Shown: positions 39,873 to 51,358, counted from the stretch's first letter. The stretch is DNA of 64,000 bases from Endotrypanum monterogeii (GCA_000333855.2 CM007316.1:562804-626803), one strand, 5' to 3'. Notes: generated by a model from the letters alone, not told the origin. Made by a program: numbers and translations.

Positions 39873-42083
39873 TCATGACGGCGTCGACTGCTGACGGAAT
39901 TTCTCCTTCAACACTCGCAACCTCTCCCTCAGAACCTCCTGAAGCTCTCGTACATCACTTATGGTCTTGGCTTCCCCAACAGACATCTCACAGGAGTGAT
40001 ATGGTAAAGACTCGTGCGTTGACGCATCCTCATCAGGCATAGGGGACATGATCGACTCCTGAAAACGGTGACAAGTGGACTTTGTCGTTGCTTTTTTGCC
40101 CGTGACAAAGGCCAATCGGCGCAAGCGAAGCTCATTCGAGAGTGAGCTTTCACACCTGTTGCCGCTGTGCCGCAGAATCCATGTGCTTTCAGGGTGACTC
40201 AGTGGTGATTCGCTTACCTCCGGTGTGCCGACAGGACGAGCCGCTGTTTCTGTCAACCCACGCTTCCGTAGACCTGAACTGTTAGAATCGTGTCGTGGCG
40301 GCACGTCGGCGCAGGAATTGAGCTGTGGAGGAGAACTCAGCATGGGACTCGGGTCCATCGAAGCAGTTAAGAATGACTTTGAGGATGCCGAAGATGAGTC
40401 CACTCCAGCCCGAGCATGCGTCCACTTCGCGTCAACGGCTGTTAGACTAGTAATAAACGACTTCTCAGGGGGCCGAGGGTTCGCAGAGGCGTTGGCGCTG
40501 GCGGTGGTAAGGGTGACATCCCTAGGCGAGAGCAGTAGCAATTTTTTCAGAGGCAAGGCCTCCTCGCAGTTCGAGGCATCCGAAGAGCCGCCACCACCCC
40601 CGTGCGGGGCTCGGGGGGACAGTGGCTGGCGGTGAGATGGTCCATGAGGCTGTGACAGTATCTCCGACTGACCGCTGCCTTGATTCTCGTTGTGAATTAG
40701 GGTTTTAACCTCGTCCTTAACACCCTCTGACAAGGAGTGTGGCCCGCCTTGCCTTGCCTCTGGTGGAGGTGACGATGCCCGAGGGGCATGATGCAGAGGA
40801 GAATTGTGCGGGGAGGAGAGCAATGGGGAAGAAAGCTTTGGCGAGGCTTCTAAATCATGGTGGACGTGATGGCGTATTTTCCGCCTTCGGCGACGCCGCC
40901 GTGGTGCTGCCTCGACTACTGCCTCTACAAAATTACTTTGATCTACTGTCGGTGACGCTTGCGTAGCTTCCTGGTGATTCTTCGAAGGATCTTGGTGGAG
41001 GATTGTTGTGGATATCTGAGGTCCTCTACAAGCATCCTGCGTAGTCGACGACGCCCCCTGCTGTGTGGCACAATTCGTTGTAAGTGTTTTCAACGTAACG
41101 GGATGCTCAATAGGGAGTGTCCGCCTCAGTAGTGGGGGACGCTGGGGTGTGATATTGCTCTCCTCAACCGTTGGTGACGTACTCATAGCTCGAGGGTGAC
41201 CTTCTCTCCCGTCCTGCGTCACTGGGGCCTTGTCGGCGATGAGCGTGACCGAGGTAGACTGGGAAGACGTCTTTGGCACATCTAGCTCTGGCGGAGAGGC
41301 ACGCTCAGGAACAGGGATTTCGATAGCCGCATTGATTTGCGACACAGTGAAGATCGGCTGCGGCGCCTCAGGATCAGTCGGGAAGGATGAGTTACCCTGC
41401 AGCCACTCGAGAACGGCCGTCTTTTTCCGTGGCGGCAGGCAGCAAGTCTTGAGCGTTGGACTGGGGAGGGTGTCCGTGCTCAGCGGCGCGAGAGGAACGC
41501 CATTTCCGCGGGGTATTGTCGCACCTCCGATGAGTGTTGGTGGAGCTTCCTGCAAATCCCTTTTTGGTATCATAGTAGATGTTACATGATGCTCTGTTGA
41601 CGTCTGCAGCGAGGTATTTGAATGCTTAGGATCTTCTCGCGTGGTAACGGAGGTTCCCCCTGTCGTATTTTCTGAGGGTTTGGGCAGCGCTTGGTAGAAA
41701 CGACGTTCCGCATACTTCAAACGAATCCACTTCATCACCTGCTCTGAGCGTTCGCGTGCGGCAGGCTTGACGTAGCTGGTGGGAATTTTTGCTTCAAACG
41801 CACGCTTTGCTTTCTGGTTGCCCATTTCCGACATGAAAGCGATCTGCTCCGGCTCCCACAGATCCATTGTGCAACTTTTCACCTTACTTATGTGCACGCC
41901 AAGCTGACGATGCAGACCACTGCATCGGATGCAGATGAATATACCAAGATTTACGCTCGCCCATGTCGGGTTACGAGCACAGCAGTCCATGCACTCCGCA
42001 TTAGCAGGCAGTTTTAAAAGCGCTTGAAGCTGTTGTTGGTGCCGGTACTGGACTTCTTTCCTTTGCCGCTGTATGGACGCCAT
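39873..42083 (-). CDS. ArfGAP-domain protein
   Basis: 736 residues from ATG at 42083. Residues 20-130 form an ArfGAP domain: the zinc finger CMDC at 31-34 and CIRC at 51-54 (Cys-x2-Cys-x16-Cys-x2-Cys), followed by [20 protein letters not shown], where Arg59 is the catalytic arginine finger, and then [13 protein letters not shown]. The family stimulates GTP hydrolysis by ARF GTPases and so controls vesicle coat release. Residues about 135-680 are Pro/Ser/Thr-rich without visible domains, and a short coiled coil ([16 protein letters not shown]) is near the C-terminus. Zinc ligands and arginine finger are all present, so it should be active. Acts probably at Golgi or endosome membranes by family analogy; no membrane-binding domain such as PH is seen. 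Confidence 0.92.
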   Translation of the reverse strand: MASIQRQRKEVQYRHQQQLQALLKLPANAECMDCCARNPTWASVNLGIFICIRCSGLHRQLGVHISKVKSCTMDLWEPEQIAFMSEMGNQKAKRAFEAKIPTSYVKPAARERSEQVMKWIRLKYAERRFYQALPKPSENTTGGTSVTTREDPKHSNTSLQTSTEHHVTSTMIPKRDLQEAPPTLIGGATIPRGNGVPLAPLSTDTLPSPTLKTCCLPPRKKTAVLEWLQGNSSFPTDPEAPQPIFTVSQINAAIEIPVPERASPPELDVPKTSSQSTSVTLIADKAPVTQDGREGHPRAMSTSPTVEESNITPQRPPLLRRTLPIEHPVTLKTLTTNCATQQGASSTTQDACRGPQISTTILHQDPSKNHQEATQASPTVDQSNFVEAVVEAAPRRRRRRRKIRHHVHHDLEASPKLSSPLLSSPHNSPLHHAPRASSPPPEARQGGPHSLSEGVKDEVKTLIHNENQGSGQSEILSQPHGPSHRQPLSPRAPHGGGGGSSDASNCEEALPLKKLLLLSPRDVTLTTASANASANPRPPEKSFITSLTAVDAKWTHARAGVDSSSASSKSFLTASMDPSPMLSSPPQLNSCADVPPRHDSNSSGLRKRGLTETAARPVGTPEVSESPLSHPESTWILRHSGNRCESSLSNELRLRRLAFVTGKKATTKSTCHRFQESIMSPMPDEDASTHESLPYHSCEMSVGEAKTISDVRELQEVLRERLRVLKEKFRQQSTPS

Positions 42084-43773
42084 TGGTCAGAGCTTCTTTG
42101 AGATGCGTACCCAATCGTTTTTGATTATTTTTGTAATCTATCCGCGGAAAAAGACTAAGAGGAAGTGTCAAAGACTTGGTAGTGTTGTGCGAGTCAGTCA
42201 CAGCACACGTAAATATGCATATATGCCTGTTTTACAAAATACCTACGTTTATAGGTTTGAATGGAAGATCAACGTGTCCCCTCTCTCTACCTCTTTATCT
42301 CCCCATCGCATTTGGGGTGGCTAGTAGGTGAGGAATGAAGTTCCGTTTATGCGGCTTTTGGAGGTAAACAACAACCTCTCCGAAGTAGACGAAGTGGAAG
42401 CCAAAAAAAAAAAAAGGTGGCAAAATGTTAAAACCGAGTTAAGGGAGAAGTGTTTTCCTCAGAAAAAATGCCAGTATATATATAAATATATATATCAAGA
42501 AGCTTCAAAGCGCTTATACGCGCATGCTGTGGCAGATGCCCACCGGCACATCAGGTAAAAAAAATGTCAGCAAGCGAATAAAGGGGAGGGAGAGTAACAT
42601 AGTGTGAAGAGAGCGGGCCCGATGGGTGAGCAGATTTTATCGGTCTGTCCAGCCTTCTGGGATCCATTTGAGAATTACTGTGATTCATCCCGACGTCAAG
42701 CCGCACCTTGGTAACTTTGTTACTGTTGTGCTGAGGAGGCACGGCAGAGAGGGTCCCCGCGATGGACCCAGCTTTAGCCTGTTTTATTCCCCCCACATCT
42801 ACAAAGGCTTCATAGATACGATGGAATGAGGTGGGAATCAGGGAAGAAGGTCTGATCATAGAGAAAACGACAAGCATTGAGGAGGAGGGCAGAAAAGCGA
42901 GGCGACTACCGGAACAATAATTTTGTGAAAGTTTTTTTGTTCTTGCAGTTCTGGTGTTTGGCGTGTGTCTGTGCACATCTTTACACCCGAAGCACGAGTG
43001 CCACGAAGAACGTATTGATACAATCACAAGCACGCAACACCCGACGCACAGAGCGAAAAGGGGCTCTGTTGTCTATACTCATGCTGCGGAAGCAAAAAAG
43101 AAGTAGTCAGCCTCGTACAAGAAGTGAAGGCTTTTGGTACTCAGAAAGAGGGGGAATGCGAGGAGGGCTGACCGAGAAATAAAAAGAGTTCGTCTACCCT
43201 GGACACTCAAGACGAGTGCTCCTCCCGCCAAAAAAGGTTAAAAAAAAAAAAAGAGGAGTCGATAGAAGAAGAACAGAAAACAACCAAAAAAGCGGAAGAG
43301 AGGGTACAGTGCGGCGTCCACTGTTGCACCCCAGTGTCTACATATCGCGAGAATATGAATGATAGGGTAGGAACTAGGATGTAGAAGTTCGACGCTTAGG
43401 AGCAGCGCAGGATCGGATAGGATGGAGCACACGAGAGGGTTTATAAGCCAGAAATACGTTTTCAAGTTTCGTTTTGTATTCTTCCCTTCAAGTAGGTGCC
43501 CCTCCCTCCCTCCTCTCCACACACACAGAGCACATGACCACACTTACACCCATACACACATCACGTAATTGTTTGTGTGTGTGTGTGTGTACCTGTTTAC
43601 ACACGCACCGATGTGTGTGTTCTTCCCCAATTTTATTAGAGAATTCGAGCGACGCGGTCATAGGAAGAGTGAATACGGTGACGGAGGAGGAGAGGAGAGG
43701 TAGCGATGAGGGTAAGACTAACTGGGCGACTGACAAAGATGGAAAAGGAGACGTGAATATATACATATATATA

Positions 43774-44385
43774 NNNNNNNNNNNNNNNNNNNNNNNNNNN
43801 NNNNNNNNNNNNNNNNNNNNNNNNNNNNNNNNNNNNNNNNNNNNNNNNNNNNNNNNNNNNNNNNNNNNNNNNNNNNNNNNNNNNNNNNNNNNNNNNNNNN
43901 NNNNNNNNNNNNNNNNNNNNNNNNNNNNNNNNNNNNNNNNNNNNNNNNNNNNNNNNNNNNNNNNNNNNNNNNNNNNNNNNNNNNNNNNNNNNNNNNNNNN
44001 NNNNNNNNNNNNNNNNNNNNNNNNNNNNNNNNNNNNNNNNNNNNNNNNNNNNNNNNNNNNNNNNNNNNNNNNNNNNNNNNNNNNNNNNNNNNNNNNNNNN
44101 NNNNNNNNNNNNNNNNNNNNNNNNNNNNNNNNNNNNNNNNNNNNNNNNNNNNNNNNNNNNNNNNNNNNNNNNNNNNNNNNNNNNNNNNNNNNNNNNNNNN
44201 NNNNNNNNNNNNNNNNNNNNNNNNNNNNNNNNNNNNNNNNNNNNNNNNNNNNNNNNNNNNNNNNNNNNNNNNNNNNNNNNNNNNNNNNNNNNNNNNNNNN
44301 NNNNNNNNNNNNNNNNNNNNNNNNNNNNNNNNNNNNNNNNNNNNNNNNNNNNNNNNNNNNNNNNNNNNNNNNNNNNNNNNNNNNN
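43774..44385. other. Assembly gap 3 (612 N)
   Basis: Run of N bounded on the left by ACGTGAATATATACATATATA and on the right by AGAGTAAGACGTAATAACTA, which looks like a noisy copy of the left edge. No gene is interrupted. Confidence 0.97.
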
Positions 44386-44412
44386 AGAGTAAGACGTAAT
44401 AACTAATAGTAC
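44386..44412. other. Probable assembly artefact: short noisy copy of the left gap edge
   Basis: AGACGT, AATA, TA, TA and C, then TATATA, occur in the same order as at about 43750-43773, with inserted bases. Too short to be certain alone, but the pattern repeats at all three gaps. Confidence 0.5.
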
Positions 44413-44472
<60 letters not shown>

Positions 44473-44473
44473 A
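44413..44473. repeat. (TA)n-(TG)n composite microsatellite
   Basis: About 23 AT units followed by about 8 TG units, right of gap 3. The longest uninterrupted TA tract in the window. Confidence 0.95.
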
Positions 44474-44713
44474 TACTCCCTTTAAACCAATCTTCACTGA
44501 TTTTCTCTGGTGATGACTACAGTGGCTGAGATTTATTTCCGTCCCACTCTCTCGAAAACAAAAATCAACGTGGAAAAAACTTTCAAGTCCAACCACACAA
44601 AGGAGTCTGACGAAACATTACGTAAATGTTGTCTACAAACCGACTCGGGAGGAGTGAATGCTGGTTTTCTCTATCGACATGTGGGTACCTTGAGAGGAAA
44701 TAAAGAGTGCGGT

Positions 44714-44771
44714 TATGTCATATATATATATATACATAAGAAAAAAAAAAAATATATATATATATGACATA
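44714..44771. repeat. Perfect TA inverted repeat with A-rich loop, past PMI stop
   Basis: Arms of 20 bases: TATGTCATATATATATATAT (44714-44733) and its exact reverse complement (44752-44771), with a loop that contains 12 A on the + strand, i.e. 12 T on the PMI strand. It begins 45 bases beyond the PMI stop codon, so the hairpin would lie in the PMI 3' UTR. Confidence 0.9.
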
Positions 44772-44815
44772 GCCTTCGAAGTATGCGCCCTGCACCAAAT
44801 GCCAGGCGCAGAACC

Positions 44816-46099
44816 CTAAGGAGGGCAGGAGGATAGACCACTCAGGTTATTTGTAGAAGCGATAAACAGGAGCGCCTTTGCTCCTTCCGCTTGGCATCTC
44901 ACATCACCATAAGGTACCGCAAAGGATTCGCCAGCTTTTACACTTGTCCCGTTCACCTTCGCCGAACCTTCTAGGCAGAAGCCGAGGCCAATCGTTGGCA
45001 ACACGACAGCTGTTTCGTGACTACCAGAAGTGTGATGGTACTGCATTCGGTACAAGGAAAAATCAGGAAAATCTTCTGGCGGTTGGTAAGACTGTACCTC
45101 CCATTGCTCAGCCTCGTTGGTGTTGGTTTTCCTCGGGTGGCGAGCTGCCGCGAGCCCGGTGGTGTCGTACTTCAGCATGTTCAAGAGAGTTGGCACATCT
45201 TTCCACTTGGGTGTTAGCCCAGCGCGCACCACGTTGTCACTACACGCCATGATCTCCACACCGTCACCGCTGATGTATGCGTGTGGTTCACTGTCTGACA
45301 AAAATAGCGCCTCCCCAGGCAGCAGCTGAATGAAGTTGAGAAAGTAGACCATCCAGCACCCCACGTCATCGGGGTACTGCCCATAAACGCGCGCGAAGAC
45401 GTTATCCTCAGTGCACTGAGCTCCCTCCTCCTTGATTCGCTGCAGTTGTCGACGCAGCGCCTTGGTGACCATCTCTTCTGAGGTGTGGTAGAGGTTTTCC
45501 ATCAAACTTCTTAGCGACTTCTTCTCTTCTTCACTGTCAGATGCGGGCAGTTGCGCGTCAGGGGCATTCATGTATTCGCCCAGCACTGAAGCGGCGCTTA
45601 CCAGCTCTGCAAGTTCGGGAATACGCTTCAAGTATGCGATGATATCCCTCAGCGGGCGGAAGCAGCAGAGTGCCTCAAAAGGGGTCAAGGCACAAATCAG
45701 TTCTGGCTTATGGTTCGGATCCTTGTACTTATCCGGCTTCGCAGCGTGCAAAATCTCTGCCAGCTTTTTGGAAGGATGCGCTTGAATAGACAAGGCCGTG
45801 CCGATCGAAAGTATTTTTAACAAGTACGGTACCGTGTCGCGGAAAGTCGAACTTTGATGAATCGCCGACAAATACTTTTTTTTGTTTTCTGGAACCTTTA
45901 AAAAATCATCGAGAAGCTGTGCGTCACCGTCAGTAAGCTTTGAAGGGCAGCTTGGGTGCGTGCCGACCCACAGCTCTGCATACTTTTTGCCTGATGTGTC
46001 ATTTGAGAGTCCTTTCATCTTCGCCACGAAGCTCGAGGGGGCATCCTTGCCCCAGGCGTAGTCCTGGTAGCCAGCATTAAGTTTAATGAGCTCGGACAT
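44816..46099 (-). CDS. PMI: Phosphomannose isomerase (type I, mannose-6-phosphate isomerase)
   Basis: 427 residues. Catalyses fructose-6-phosphate to mannose-6-phosphate, the entry step to GDP-mannose and so to GPI anchors, N-glycans and mannose-rich surface glycans. Zinc ligands of type I PMI are present: SIQAHP with Gln106 and His108, YKDPNHKPE with Glu133, and EPHAYISGDGVE with His273; NVVRAGLTPKWKDV holds the catalytic Arg292. The N-terminus MSELIKLNAGYQDYAWG matches the usual start, and the length is normal for the family. There is no PTS1-like C-terminal tripeptide (it ends SCPP), so a cytosolic location is likely, though an internal glycosome signal cannot be excluded. A (CA)n run lies in the leader at about 46182-46200. 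Confidence 0.96.
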   Translation of the reverse strand: MSELIKLNAGYQDYAWGKDAPSSFVAKMKGLSNDTSGKKYAELWVGTHPSCPSKLTDGDAQLLDDFLKVPENKKKYLSAIHQSSTFRDTVPYLLKILSIGTALSIQAHPSKKLAEILHAAKPDKYKDPNHKPELICALTPFEALCCFRPLRDIIAYLKRIPELAELVSAASVLGEYMNAPDAQLPASDSEEEKKSLRSLMENLYHTSEEMVTKALRRQLQRIKEEGAQCTEDNVFARVYGQYPDDVGCWMVYFLNFIQLLPGEALFLSDSEPHAYISGDGVEIMACSDNVVRAGLTPKWKDVPTLLNMLKYDTTGLAAARHPRKTNTNEAEQWEVQSYQPPEDFPDFSLYRMQYHHTSGSHETAVVLPTIGLGFCLEGSAKVNGTSVKAGESFAVPYGDVRCQAEGAKALLFIASTNNLSGLSSCPP

Positions 46100-47379
46100 G
46101 TGAAAGCGCGTGCACTATTTTGTATCGTTCCCTTGAGTTTTCCCTTGGGGAAGAGGTGTATGAAGAAAAGGGTGGTGTGCCTGTGTGTGTGTGTGTGTGT
46201 CTGAAAGACAGACCTACGGGCAGTGAAGAAGGACGAACGCTTCTGCTTTTCTTGTCGTGCTCACGAGGTGGGGTGCGTAACAGTTTAGGAGTAAACAATT
46301 TCACCAAAAACTGTAAAGAGAGGTGATGAGCTGCAGGAAAAAGTTGCTGAAAAAAGTGTAAACGAAGCGGACGAGTTGCGATGACAGTCGACACAATAAA
46401 AGGAGAAAATGGAGCGGCATGCAAATAACGTTAGTTGGAGACGGAAGACAGAACTTGTAATAAGAGAGTGTGCAGCTGAAACGTTTTCTTCCCCTCCCCC
46501 CCCCCCCACACACACCTCCTCAAACTCGCCATTCTACATTACAAGTGCGCTGGACCGTGAGTTCATGAAGATGTTTTACGAGCAGGTGAAATTGCGGTAA
46601 GGAGCAGGGGACAGAAGAGAGAGATCAGAAAAAAGGTAAAGTGCGCCTGTAGTCAGACAGGAAACAAAACTGTGGCACCGGCTAGTATCTCCTTGAAATC
46701 CTCCACAGCAAAACACGCTTTCGGTAGGGAATTATACACTAGCGGGGCACCAACAGATTTTTGTGTGTGTGTGTGCGAGAGTGCAAGCAGCCAGCGATGA
46801 CGCGAAACGCGCTGTAGGCGAGTAGGGAGGTCGCACTAGCCCACAATCTGCTTGGCTCACGAAAAAAAAAAACGCTTAATTTCGTCCCGAAGATGGCGAC
46901 CGTCTTTTCTTTAACGCCGTACTGAACTCTCAAAGCAGAAATAATGTCAAGCAGAACAAAACAACAACAGATGAAAAAAAAAAAAGAGCACCGAGCAGTG
47001 AGGCTTCTGACTTCTTCCACGAAGAGAAAAATGATGCGAGGGAGAGAGTGGCTCTCTCTTTCTGGAGCTCAATGAAAACACACACACACAATAAATAAAA
47101 AAATAAATAAAACGTCTTCTTCTAGGCATTCAGGACTCACCTGTGTGCGTGACGGTGGTATCGTGCACGAGAGCAGATGTCCTCGGACAGAAAAGGAAAA
47201 TTGGAAGAAGCATCAAGAGAGAATATAATATATCTATATATATATATATATATATTTCTTTATATGTACAAAGAAGGATATAGATTGATGAGAGAAAAGA
47301 GGCAAGACTGAGCACTACTCGTCGTACAAACGAAGCGCAGCACGATTGACTTCATCTGCAGGAGCATGTGTACTCCATA
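46100..47379. other. Spacer, no gene seen
   Basis: PMI leader with pyrimidine tract CTTTTCTTCATACACCTCTTCCCC then AAG (about 46145-46170), a CA run at 46182-46200, C run 46490-46507, A runs and a (TA)n tract at 47229-47255. Confidence 0.65.
47229..47255. repeat. (TA)n microsatellite
   Basis: About 12 AT units with one C interruption, about 125 bases past the helicase stop codon. Confidence 0.92.
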
Positions 47380-50196
47380 CTATGTTTTCCCTCGGTGTAT
47401 GTGAGAAGGAAAGTAAAACAACTGCCCAGCACGGGGCTTCACTTTCCAGGCTTCCCAGGCCCTATGGGCAGCGCCGACGCTGGGGATCTTCTGGGCAAAC
47501 AGGAGCGACGGCCTGTGCACTGATATCATTTGAGGAGAAAGGTTCACGATGCGCAGATGCTTAAATTTGCGGACCCGACTGGCCGCCACGTAGACGAGGT
47601 GGTCACACGGAAACATGCCCTGTGCATCAAAAAGAACATCGTGGTCCAGTGTAATTCCTTGGACTTTGTGCACAGTGAACGCGTAGGCTGGTGTCAACGG
47701 GACGCACGCAACCCGCAGGAGGAAAGACCAGTCATGCGCCGCGACTGGCACTGGTAACGTAACCCATGGAATCGCTACATCCTTACCATCAGCATCCATC
47801 CTCACAACAGGGATCTGCACAGCGTCGTCAGCCGACTCCTGCGAATTGCCTGTTGGCATCGCCGCAACTCCCGTGAGAAGCTTCGCCGGAGTGGGAGGCA
47901 CCTTCATCTCTTCTGGGAGCAAATCTGTGCAGGCCGAATAAGATCGGAAGCCAACCACAGTTCCAAGTGAGCCGTTCACGTACTGGCACGACAAGTTGCG
48001 CAGCAGCATAACACGGCATCCAACCTTCAGTCGCTTGTCCTGAAGGACAGTATCCTTTCGGATAGCATCACGAAACTTTTCTTGCATGAACGGTGCTATA
48101 CGCCGAACCAGCTGTCGCGCATCTACGGCCTCTACGCGAACAATTTCACGGGGGAATAATAGCGCGCCGGCAGGAAGAGGTTTCGTGGTCATGCGTCCAA
48201 GGGCACACCGGCTCTTCGTATCTTCCACTGGAGCCTCGCCGTTTCCTTTACAGGAGACGAAACGCGACTTCTCCAGCAGGTTTCCCAGTGCCCATCGTCT
48301 GTCGTTGGCAACGCGTTGAGTTGCTCCACTGCAACTGATGCAAACCGTCGAGAGAGATGTGGAAAAGGAGAGCGGTGTAGGGAGGCCGTAGACATGAACA
48401 GAGCTGTGCGGCAAGGAGCAGACACCCTCCAGATTTCGAGCGAGGGAAATCGCCTCCACATGTCTTAGACGCCCTCGGCATTTCAGCGCAGGTCCATCAC
48501 CTCTCGAGGGCGAACACAATCGATAGTGCACAAGCAGTGTGGCCTCACCTGTGCCCTCGCCGCCCGCTTCGACGCCTTTGCCCCCAGGCGCTCTCCCAAG
48601 AGGTGAGGAGGACGTCGCCTCTGTAATGGATAGGTGCGTACGAAAAAGCTTCTCCTCACCATCCAGCTCAAGCATCTTGTGATCATTAAAGTTTTTCACC
48701 GCCGCCTTTGTCGGCAACAGACGCACCGCATTGCCCACAGGCGCGTTGAGAAAAGCGGAACGTGACAGCCGGTAGGGAAGCCTTCCCTGGCGCAGCTCAT
48801 TCAGGGCCGCCGAAAATGTGTGCTCTTGCTGACGCTGAGGCTCGCGGAGTTGGACATGTAGGAGGTGATGCTTGAAGCACCAGCTGTCGAACATGAATTT
48901 GTCATAGTACCACAGCTCACTATGACGACGTTGCGTTGCGGTGAAGTCCGAGGAGCTGCACCCTCGTCTTCTCCTCGTTTCTCTGTCAGTCGGCACGCAT
49001 GTGGCCTGTGGAACGGCGTCCACTGCAGCAAGAGTACTTGAGATCAGTTTCAGAGGTTGAGGACTTCCTTCTGCAACTGGACAGCACTGCCTATCATCGT
49101 TTTCTGGTGTCACTCTCTCGCAAACGACACAGTCCACGTCTTCACGGTATGTTTTGTTACCTTCGTCGGGATATGTGTGAGACTTTCGTCGGCTGACAGG
49201 GGCATTCACCGCTGCGAAGGGAGTGAGCTGCAGAAAATCTCCGGAAAGGATCATTTGAAGACCTCCGAACGGCAGACTCACATCACGCCCAGCCGCACGT
49301 CGGGTCGCTCTCTCCAGGGATTCCAGGACCCCTGCGTGCAACATCGAGACTTCATCGATGATCACCACGTCCACATCGGCGAAGGCGTTGATGTTGGTGA
49401 AACGAAGTCTTTGCATTCGTCTGTGTTTGACACTTGATACTTCTGCTGGATGAAAATCCATGCTGTCCTGCTCGACAGCAGCATCTCCTTCGAGCCCGCT
49501 CCTAAAATCGTATTGAATTTCGTAGCTGTCGTCTGTGGATATCTTTTTCTTGGAGAGGTTTATTTGTTCATCTGCCGTGGGTACATGCACACCAAAAATG
49601 CTGTGAAATGTGTTTCCACCGATATTCAGTGCGGCGATACCTGTAGATGCGGTGATCGCGACGCGACGGCCCTCTTTCGTCAGCCTATCCGCAATGACTC
49701 GCAATAAGTATGACTTGCCGGTCCCTGCCTCGCCACCAATGAAGAGCGACGCACCTTGGGATGCCAAATCACAGACGATGACTTGCTCCTGTGTAAGGGT
49801 CCATCGGGGAGGAGTGTCTCCACTCCCAGGAAGTACAATCATTCTTGAAGAGTCGCATATCTGTTTTGGATCCGCAGAAGTGGTCGTGTGTACCTCACTC
49901 AACCCTCCCCCCTCCCTTTCTTCAGGTTTTGAAAGTGGTACTTTGTACAGGGGAGAGCCTGGATCATAACGCGGCCCGGGTGACACAAGCTCCGCACTCG
50001 GCATACTGAAGACATGGATGTGCGTAATATCCGTGGTCGATCCATTAGACCCGCATGGACCGGTCTGCGTTTGTCCAGTCCTCCCATGAACACCCGCAGC
50101 GCTGTGCGAGACGGCAACTGTTTCCGTAGTGGATGCATTAGCGGGTACCCTCAGTGTTTTCTGTGCCAATGCAAGACTACGTTGAAGACAGAACAT
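47380..50196 (-). CDS. PIF1-family DNA helicase, probably mitochondrial
   Basis: 938 residues. Kinetoplastids carry an expanded PIF1 helicase family, several members of which act on kinetoplast DNA. Residues 1-22 (MFCLQRSLALAQKTLRVPAN) are basic and hydroxylated with no acidic residue, a likely import signal. Core motifs: Walker A GEAGTGKS at 155-162, Ia ITASTGIAAL at 181-190, Walker B IIDEVSM at 279-285, motif III GGLQMILSGDFLQL at 311-324, the C-terminal YVNGSLGTVVGF, FTVHKVQGITLD and motif VI-like VYVAASRV. Insertions lie between the motifs, notably at about 335-430 and in the Ser/Gly/Arg-rich region near 540-660. All ATPase motifs are intact, so 5'-3' helicase activity is expected. Which member of the family it is cannot be decided here. 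Confidence 0.93.
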   Translation of the reverse strand: MFCLQRSLALAQKTLRVPANASTTETVAVSHSAAGVHGRTGQTQTGPCGSNGSTTDITHIHVFSMPSAELVSPGPRYDPGSPLYKVPLSKPEEREGGGLSEVHTTTSADPKQICDSSRMIVLPGSGDTPPRWTLTQEQVIVCDLASQGASLFIGGEAGTGKSYLLRVIADRLTKEGRRVAITASTGIAALNIGGNTFHSIFGVHVPTADEQINLSKKKISTDDSYEIQYDFRSGLEGDAAVEQDSMDFHPAEVSSVKHRRMQRLRFTNINAFADVDVVIIDEVSMLHAGVLESLERATRRAAGRDVSLPFGGLQMILSGDFLQLTPFAAVNAPVSRRKSHTYPDEGNKTYREDVDCVVCERVTPENDDRQCCPVAEGSPQPLKLISSTLAAVDAVPQATCVPTDRETRRRRGCSSSDFTATQRRHSELWYYDKFMFDSWCFKHHLLHVQLREPQRQQEHTFSAALNELRQGRLPYRLSRSAFLNAPVGNAVRLLPTKAAVKNFNDHKMLELDGEEKLFRTHLSITEATSSSPLGRAPGGKGVEAGGEGTGEATLLVHYRLCSPSRGDGPALKCRGRLRHVEAISLARNLEGVCSLPHSSVHVYGLPTPLSFSTSLSTVCISCSGATQRVANDRRWALGNLLEKSRFVSCKGNGEAPVEDTKSRCALGRMTTKPLPAGALLFPREIVRVEAVDARQLVRRIAPFMQEKFRDAIRKDTVLQDKRLKVGCRVMLLRNLSCQYVNGSLGTVVGFRSYSACTDLLPEEMKVPPTPAKLLTGVAAMPTGNSQESADDAVQIPVVRMDADGKDVAIPWVTLPVPVAAHDWSFLLRVACVPLTPAYAFTVHKVQGITLDHDVLFDAQGMFPCDHLVYVAASRVRKFKHLRIVNLSPQMISVHRPSLLFAQKIPSVGAAHRAWEAWKVKPRAGQLFYFPSHIHRGKT

Positions 50197-51358
50197 TTCA
50201 GGCCAGTGGAGAGGGGATCTAAGAAACTCTCAAATCACAAGAGTGTGGTCCTGTGGCGTTGGCACGGAAAAAAATAAATATGTTTCTTTCCGTTTTTGTT
50301 GTTGAAGCGGTTGTATGAACGATATTTCCGTTCTATATCCAGACGGCTTCACACTTCGCCTGCACCTCCTCCCCGCCCTCGCTTGTGCAAGATGTTTCTG
50401 CTTTTTTTTTCCCTTGCGGATGAGAGGGAGCAATACCTGTGCGTCGCCGCAAAGGTACACCTCGGTTGAAGCGACTTTTATGTTGCCTGCGAAAGACGGA
50501 ATTATGTGTAGAAAGCAACACAAACCAAGTGCCGCGTCAAACAATAGGAAAAAAAGGGCGGGTGGACGCAGATAGAAAACAGGATAGAGATCATTTACCA
50601 CAAGGCAGTACATTCGGAAATGATGAAAATAAAAGCGAAATGCTAGTCATCAACATTGCATGGGAGAGGCCCTACAATGGGTCCTCGGTCTCCTCCGGTT
50701 CCACACGCGCACCCGCACGTTCACACCACCTCCCCCCTTCCTCCTGGAGAAGAAGAATCGAGCAAATATTCTTCATTATGCGTATCTCGCTCTGTGTTCG
50801 AGTGAAACATCCTTTTTTTTTTTTGCTGCCACGCGGTGGCTTTCAGAATTCCACCCAACTCCGAGGTGACGTTAGGAGATCCGTGAGATTGCCGCTGTGG
50901 TGGTACCTCCGGAGGATGATATCTATCTATTCATCGGGCACAAACACATATTCAACGCGGTTAGTCCCAGCTGGTGAGGGAAGAATGCAAGTGAGTGTGA
51001 GGGTGATTTTTTTTAAATTTGTCTATGCCATCTTCATCTTGTACACAAAGACGGAGCTGTGGGTGAAAAAATATATATATTTTTCACCTTTTTTTTTTGG
51101 TAGGGGGGGGGGGGCATGGTGACATTCTGCTGACCCTCGGAAGGAACACAGGGAACGGCGCTCCGCGAAAACAATGAAAATGGAGGAAGAGAGGGTGGGG
51201 CGGGAGGTGGACGACCGACACACAGCACCCAAAAGTCTAATCTATGCAATCAGCAGAAGTAAAATCTACACGAGCACGAGGGGTTGTAGCTCGAAGCCAA
51301 CAAAAAGAAATCAGAAATACGTAATGATAACGATCATGATTGACAGATCTGAACTCAC
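50197..51358. other. Spacer, no gene seen
   Basis: Helicase leader, T and A runs (50401-50410 and 50812-50824 on +), a TA-rich palindrome-like piece at 51068-51092, and T10 and G12 runs at 51090-51114. Open frames are short. Confidence 0.65.
50251..50252 (-). promoter_or_regulatory. Candidate spliced-leader acceptor for the helicase gene
   Basis: Minus strand has TTTATTTTTTTCC, then GTGCCAACGCCACAG, about 55 bases before the ATG. Confidence 0.4.

Larger units (their letters stand above)
42084..44815. other. Spacer with assembly gap, no convincing gene
   Basis: A 160-codon minus-strand frame at 42551-43033 has no motif or bias and overlaps a + strand frame; I do not call it. Also contains a short TA run at about 42475-42494, CA/TG runs near 43500-43615, the 612-N gap (43774-44385), a long TA-TG tract and a perfect TA hairpin at 44714-44771 downstream of the PMI stop. 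Confidence 0.6.

Noticed and set aside
42551..43033. 160-codon minus-strand frame
   Set aside because: It lacks motifs and the coding-type composition of the neighbouring genes and overlaps a + strand frame.
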